NCBI RefSeq assembly: GCF_003611635.1
Contig: NZ_RAVZ01000064.1
Location: 1 to 33,167, forward strand
Direction: 5' to 3'
Source: Corallococcus terminator
GTDB taxonomy: Bacteria > Myxococcota > Myxococcia > Myxococcales > Myxococcaceae
Length of the DNA: 33,167 nucleotides
The translations under genes and the position numbers were made by a program. The notes under the pieces are model-generated. The model was not told the DNA's origin, did not search any database, and saw only the letters and a list, made by a program, of their open reading frames with translations. Below, piece by piece: positions 31,961 to 33,167 of this stretch; position 1 is the stretch's first letter, and the number at the start of each line of letters is the position of its first letter.

Positions 31961-32776
31961 TTACTTCGCGCCTTCGGGCTGCGTGATGGACTCGGAGCGG
32001 ATGATCAGCTCGCTGGCCACCGCGTTCACGTCGATGCCCGTGAAGTGACGGTACGGGTAGGCGCCATCCGCGATGGTCTCCACGAACTCCACCTCGTCAC
32101 CGACGACAGGCTTGCCATTCACGTCCACCGTGAAGGTGTTCTTCACCGCGCCCACGCGCCACACGCACGCGCCCACGTCCGACGCCGCGCGCTTCGACAG
32201 ACCGTCGATGTCGAAGTCGTTCAGGAAGTGGTGGTTCATCTCCGCCCAGCGGAGGAAGTCCCGCCAGTTGGTGAAGACGATCTGCATGCCGGCCGGCTGG
32301 GGAGAAGAGCCCTGGAGCACGCCGCCCAGATAGACGTTCATCGAGTAGCGCGAACCGCCCGGCGAGCCCGTGAACGTGGGCGTCATGATGGCCGTGTTCG
32401 CCTCGCGACCCGGGGTGATCTTCAGCGTGCTGACCACCTGATCCGCGTCACGCGCGGCCAACTGCAGGCCGCCATTCGCGCCCAGGCTCACCGCGCTGCG
32501 CTGCTCCCACTTCACCGCCTTCGTGAAGGTGCTGGCGACACCGTCCGCCTTCGTCGCGAGTCCGGAGACCACCAGGCCCTCCTTCGCGGACGCAAGCTTC
32601 GCCCGGCCCAGCGCGCAGCTCTTGATGCCATCGAACTGCTTGATGCACTGGGACTCCGCCGCGGACTCCTGCGCGTTCAGCGAACCGGAGGTCTGGGTGT
32701 CGTCGGCGCCGCCAGCGCAGCCCGCCATGCTCATCAGCAGGGAAGCCAGCAGGGTGCCCGTCATCTTCAGGTGCAT
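31961..32776 (-). CDS. lipoprotein, function unknown
   Basis: A 271-residue protein from ATG 32776, with GAGG eight bases upstream. The signal MHLKMTGTLLASLLMSMAGC ends in a lipobox (Cys20), followed by a Gly/Asp/Thr/Ser linker. Residues about 40-130 contain a Cys pair (SQCIKQFDGIKSCALGRAKL) and a LATKADGVASTFTKAVKWEQRSAV region. Residues about 130-270 are beta-rich with YSMNVYLGGVLQGSS, TNWRDFLRWAEMNHHFLNDFD and VDVNGKPVVGDEVEFVE. I do not recognise the family; the pattern suits an exported or outer-membrane protein. It is probably transcribed from a promoter in the gap to its right. Confidence 0.8.
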   Translation of the reverse strand: MHLKMTGTLLASLLMSMAGCAGGADDTQTSGSLNAQESAAESQCIKQFDGIKSCALGRAKLASAKEGLVVSGLATKADGVASTFTKAVKWEQRSAVSLGANGGLQLAARDADQVVSTLKITPGREANTAIMTPTFTGSPGGSRYSMNVYLGGVLQGSSPQPAGMQIVFTNWRDFLRWAEMNHHFLNDFDIDGLSKRAASDVGACVWRVGAVKNTFTVDVNGKPVVGDEVEFVETIADGAYPYRHFTGIDVNAVASELIIRSESITQPEGAK

Positions 32777-33092
32777 GCACTACCTCGTCGTGGGGTGGAC
32801 TGCACCGCCCACCCCTGCACCGCTTGCGCCAACACCCCGAAACTGTCTGTCTTCACTCGTGTGTTTCATGAAATGAGAAACCAGGAGTAGCACCGGGCGT
32901 CACATGAAACAGCGGATTTGTAGCAAGGCCGGTCACACGGTGTGAAGGCGCGGGCAGCAGGCTGACGCGAACCTGAAACCTGGATTCAAGGAATGGGCCG
33001 CGACGGAGCGGGAAGATGCCGCGGCGCACAACTTATGACCGGCCCGGTCGGATAATCTGGGGAGCGCGGTTTCACCCCTGGACTCCCCCACC
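32777..33092. other. divergent intergenic region
   Basis: This stretch separates the leftward lipoprotein gene from a rightward gene cut by the window end. It contains two perfect dyads, TTTCATGAAA (32864-32873) and TCACAC-G-GTGTGA (32933-32945), and a GACCG/CGGTC repeat (33037-33049). A GATAAT (33051-33056) lies about 36 bp before the next ATG and could be a -10, but no matching -35 is visible. No gene is supported inside it. Confidence 0.5.
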
Positions 33093-33167
33093 ATGGCCAC
33101 GAAGATTCCCGACAGCCCCCGCCCCCTCGCGTCCGTCTCGCGGCTGTCCACGCAGGACGCCCGGGGC
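33093..33167 (+). CDS. start of a coding region cut by window end
   Basis: ATG 33093 opens a frame that runs uninterrupted to the last base (25 codons, MATKIPDSPRPLASVSRLST). A GATAAT about 36 bp upstream and a GGGGAG at 33058-33063 are compatible with expression, but the spacing of the latter is too long for a ribosome site. Too little is visible to name a product or exclude chance. Confidence 0.4.
   Translation, partial: MATKIPDSPRPLASVSRLSTQDARG

Noticed and set aside
1-33167. tRNA, rRNA, insertion sequences or prophage
   Set aside because: No transposase, integrase or phage-like protein and no recognisable tRNA or rRNA sequence was seen on either strand; a covariance-model scan was not possible here.

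Overview
The window is one contiguous stretch of very GC-rich chromosomal DNA with strongly GC-biased third codon positions. It has many lipoproteins and secreted proteins, frequent GTG starts and no introns. Protein style (DUF4139 pairs, an OmcA/MtrC-like multihaem lipoprotein, a SitA-like lipoprotein toxin next to a DUF3396 immunity protein, DUF4476) points to a myxobacterium, probably Myxococcaceae (Corallococcus/Myxococcus type). That placement is inference from gene content. I saw no rRNA, tRNA, CRISPR array, insertion sequence, phage block or transcription factor gene. The annotation has 28 coding regions, the first and last cut by the window ends.

Layout. 1-3602: two overlapping DUF4139 (mucoidy-inhibitor-like) genes and an alpha/beta hydrolase, all rightward. 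3610-6385: leftward lipoprotein, FAD monooxygenase and metallo-beta-lactamase-fold hydrolase. 6424-8120: a lipoprotein with a C-terminal PD-(D/E)XK-like nuclease motif, followed 2 bp later by a DUF3396 protein. This looks like a toxin/immunity pair, possibly of the outer-membrane-exchange (SitA/SitI) kind, and it sits on a local GC dip. 8143-9845: peptide deformylase and an old-yellow-enzyme reductase, overlapping by 4 bp. 10009-13070: an unknown small protein, a fatty acid desaturase, a MaoC-like dehydratase and a PlsC acyltransferase, i.e. a lipid-flavoured neighbourhood. 13144-16359: an Omp85-type barrel protein, an unknown protein with a faint phospholipase-A2-like motif, and a Tat/lipobox intradiol dioxygenase.

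16457-20821: a 1454-residue secreted starch-degrading enzyme with a GH57/GH119-like catalytic region, four FN3 domains, two CBM25 and a C-terminal CBM20. 20921-26294 (leftward): a DUF4476 protein and, upstream of it, a three-gene cluster of pentahaem lipoprotein, unknown lipoprotein and membrane-anchored trihaem cytochrome c, which together suggest an envelope electron-transfer path. 26509-27381: MenA (menaquinone synthesis), which fits a quinone-linked respiratory theme. 27721-31081: an OB-fold-like lipoprotein and an Slt70-like lytic transglycosylase. 31210-33167: an unknown protein with a decayed copy of its own 3' end just downstream, a lipoprotein, and the first codons of another gene.

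The most interesting loci are the toxin/immunity pair (6424-8120), the cytochrome lipoprotein cluster with one unusual CX3CH haem site (21847-26294), the duplicated gene tail at 31150-31318, and several sharp palindromes in intergenic DNA. Functions come from motif recognition by eye; no database search was run.
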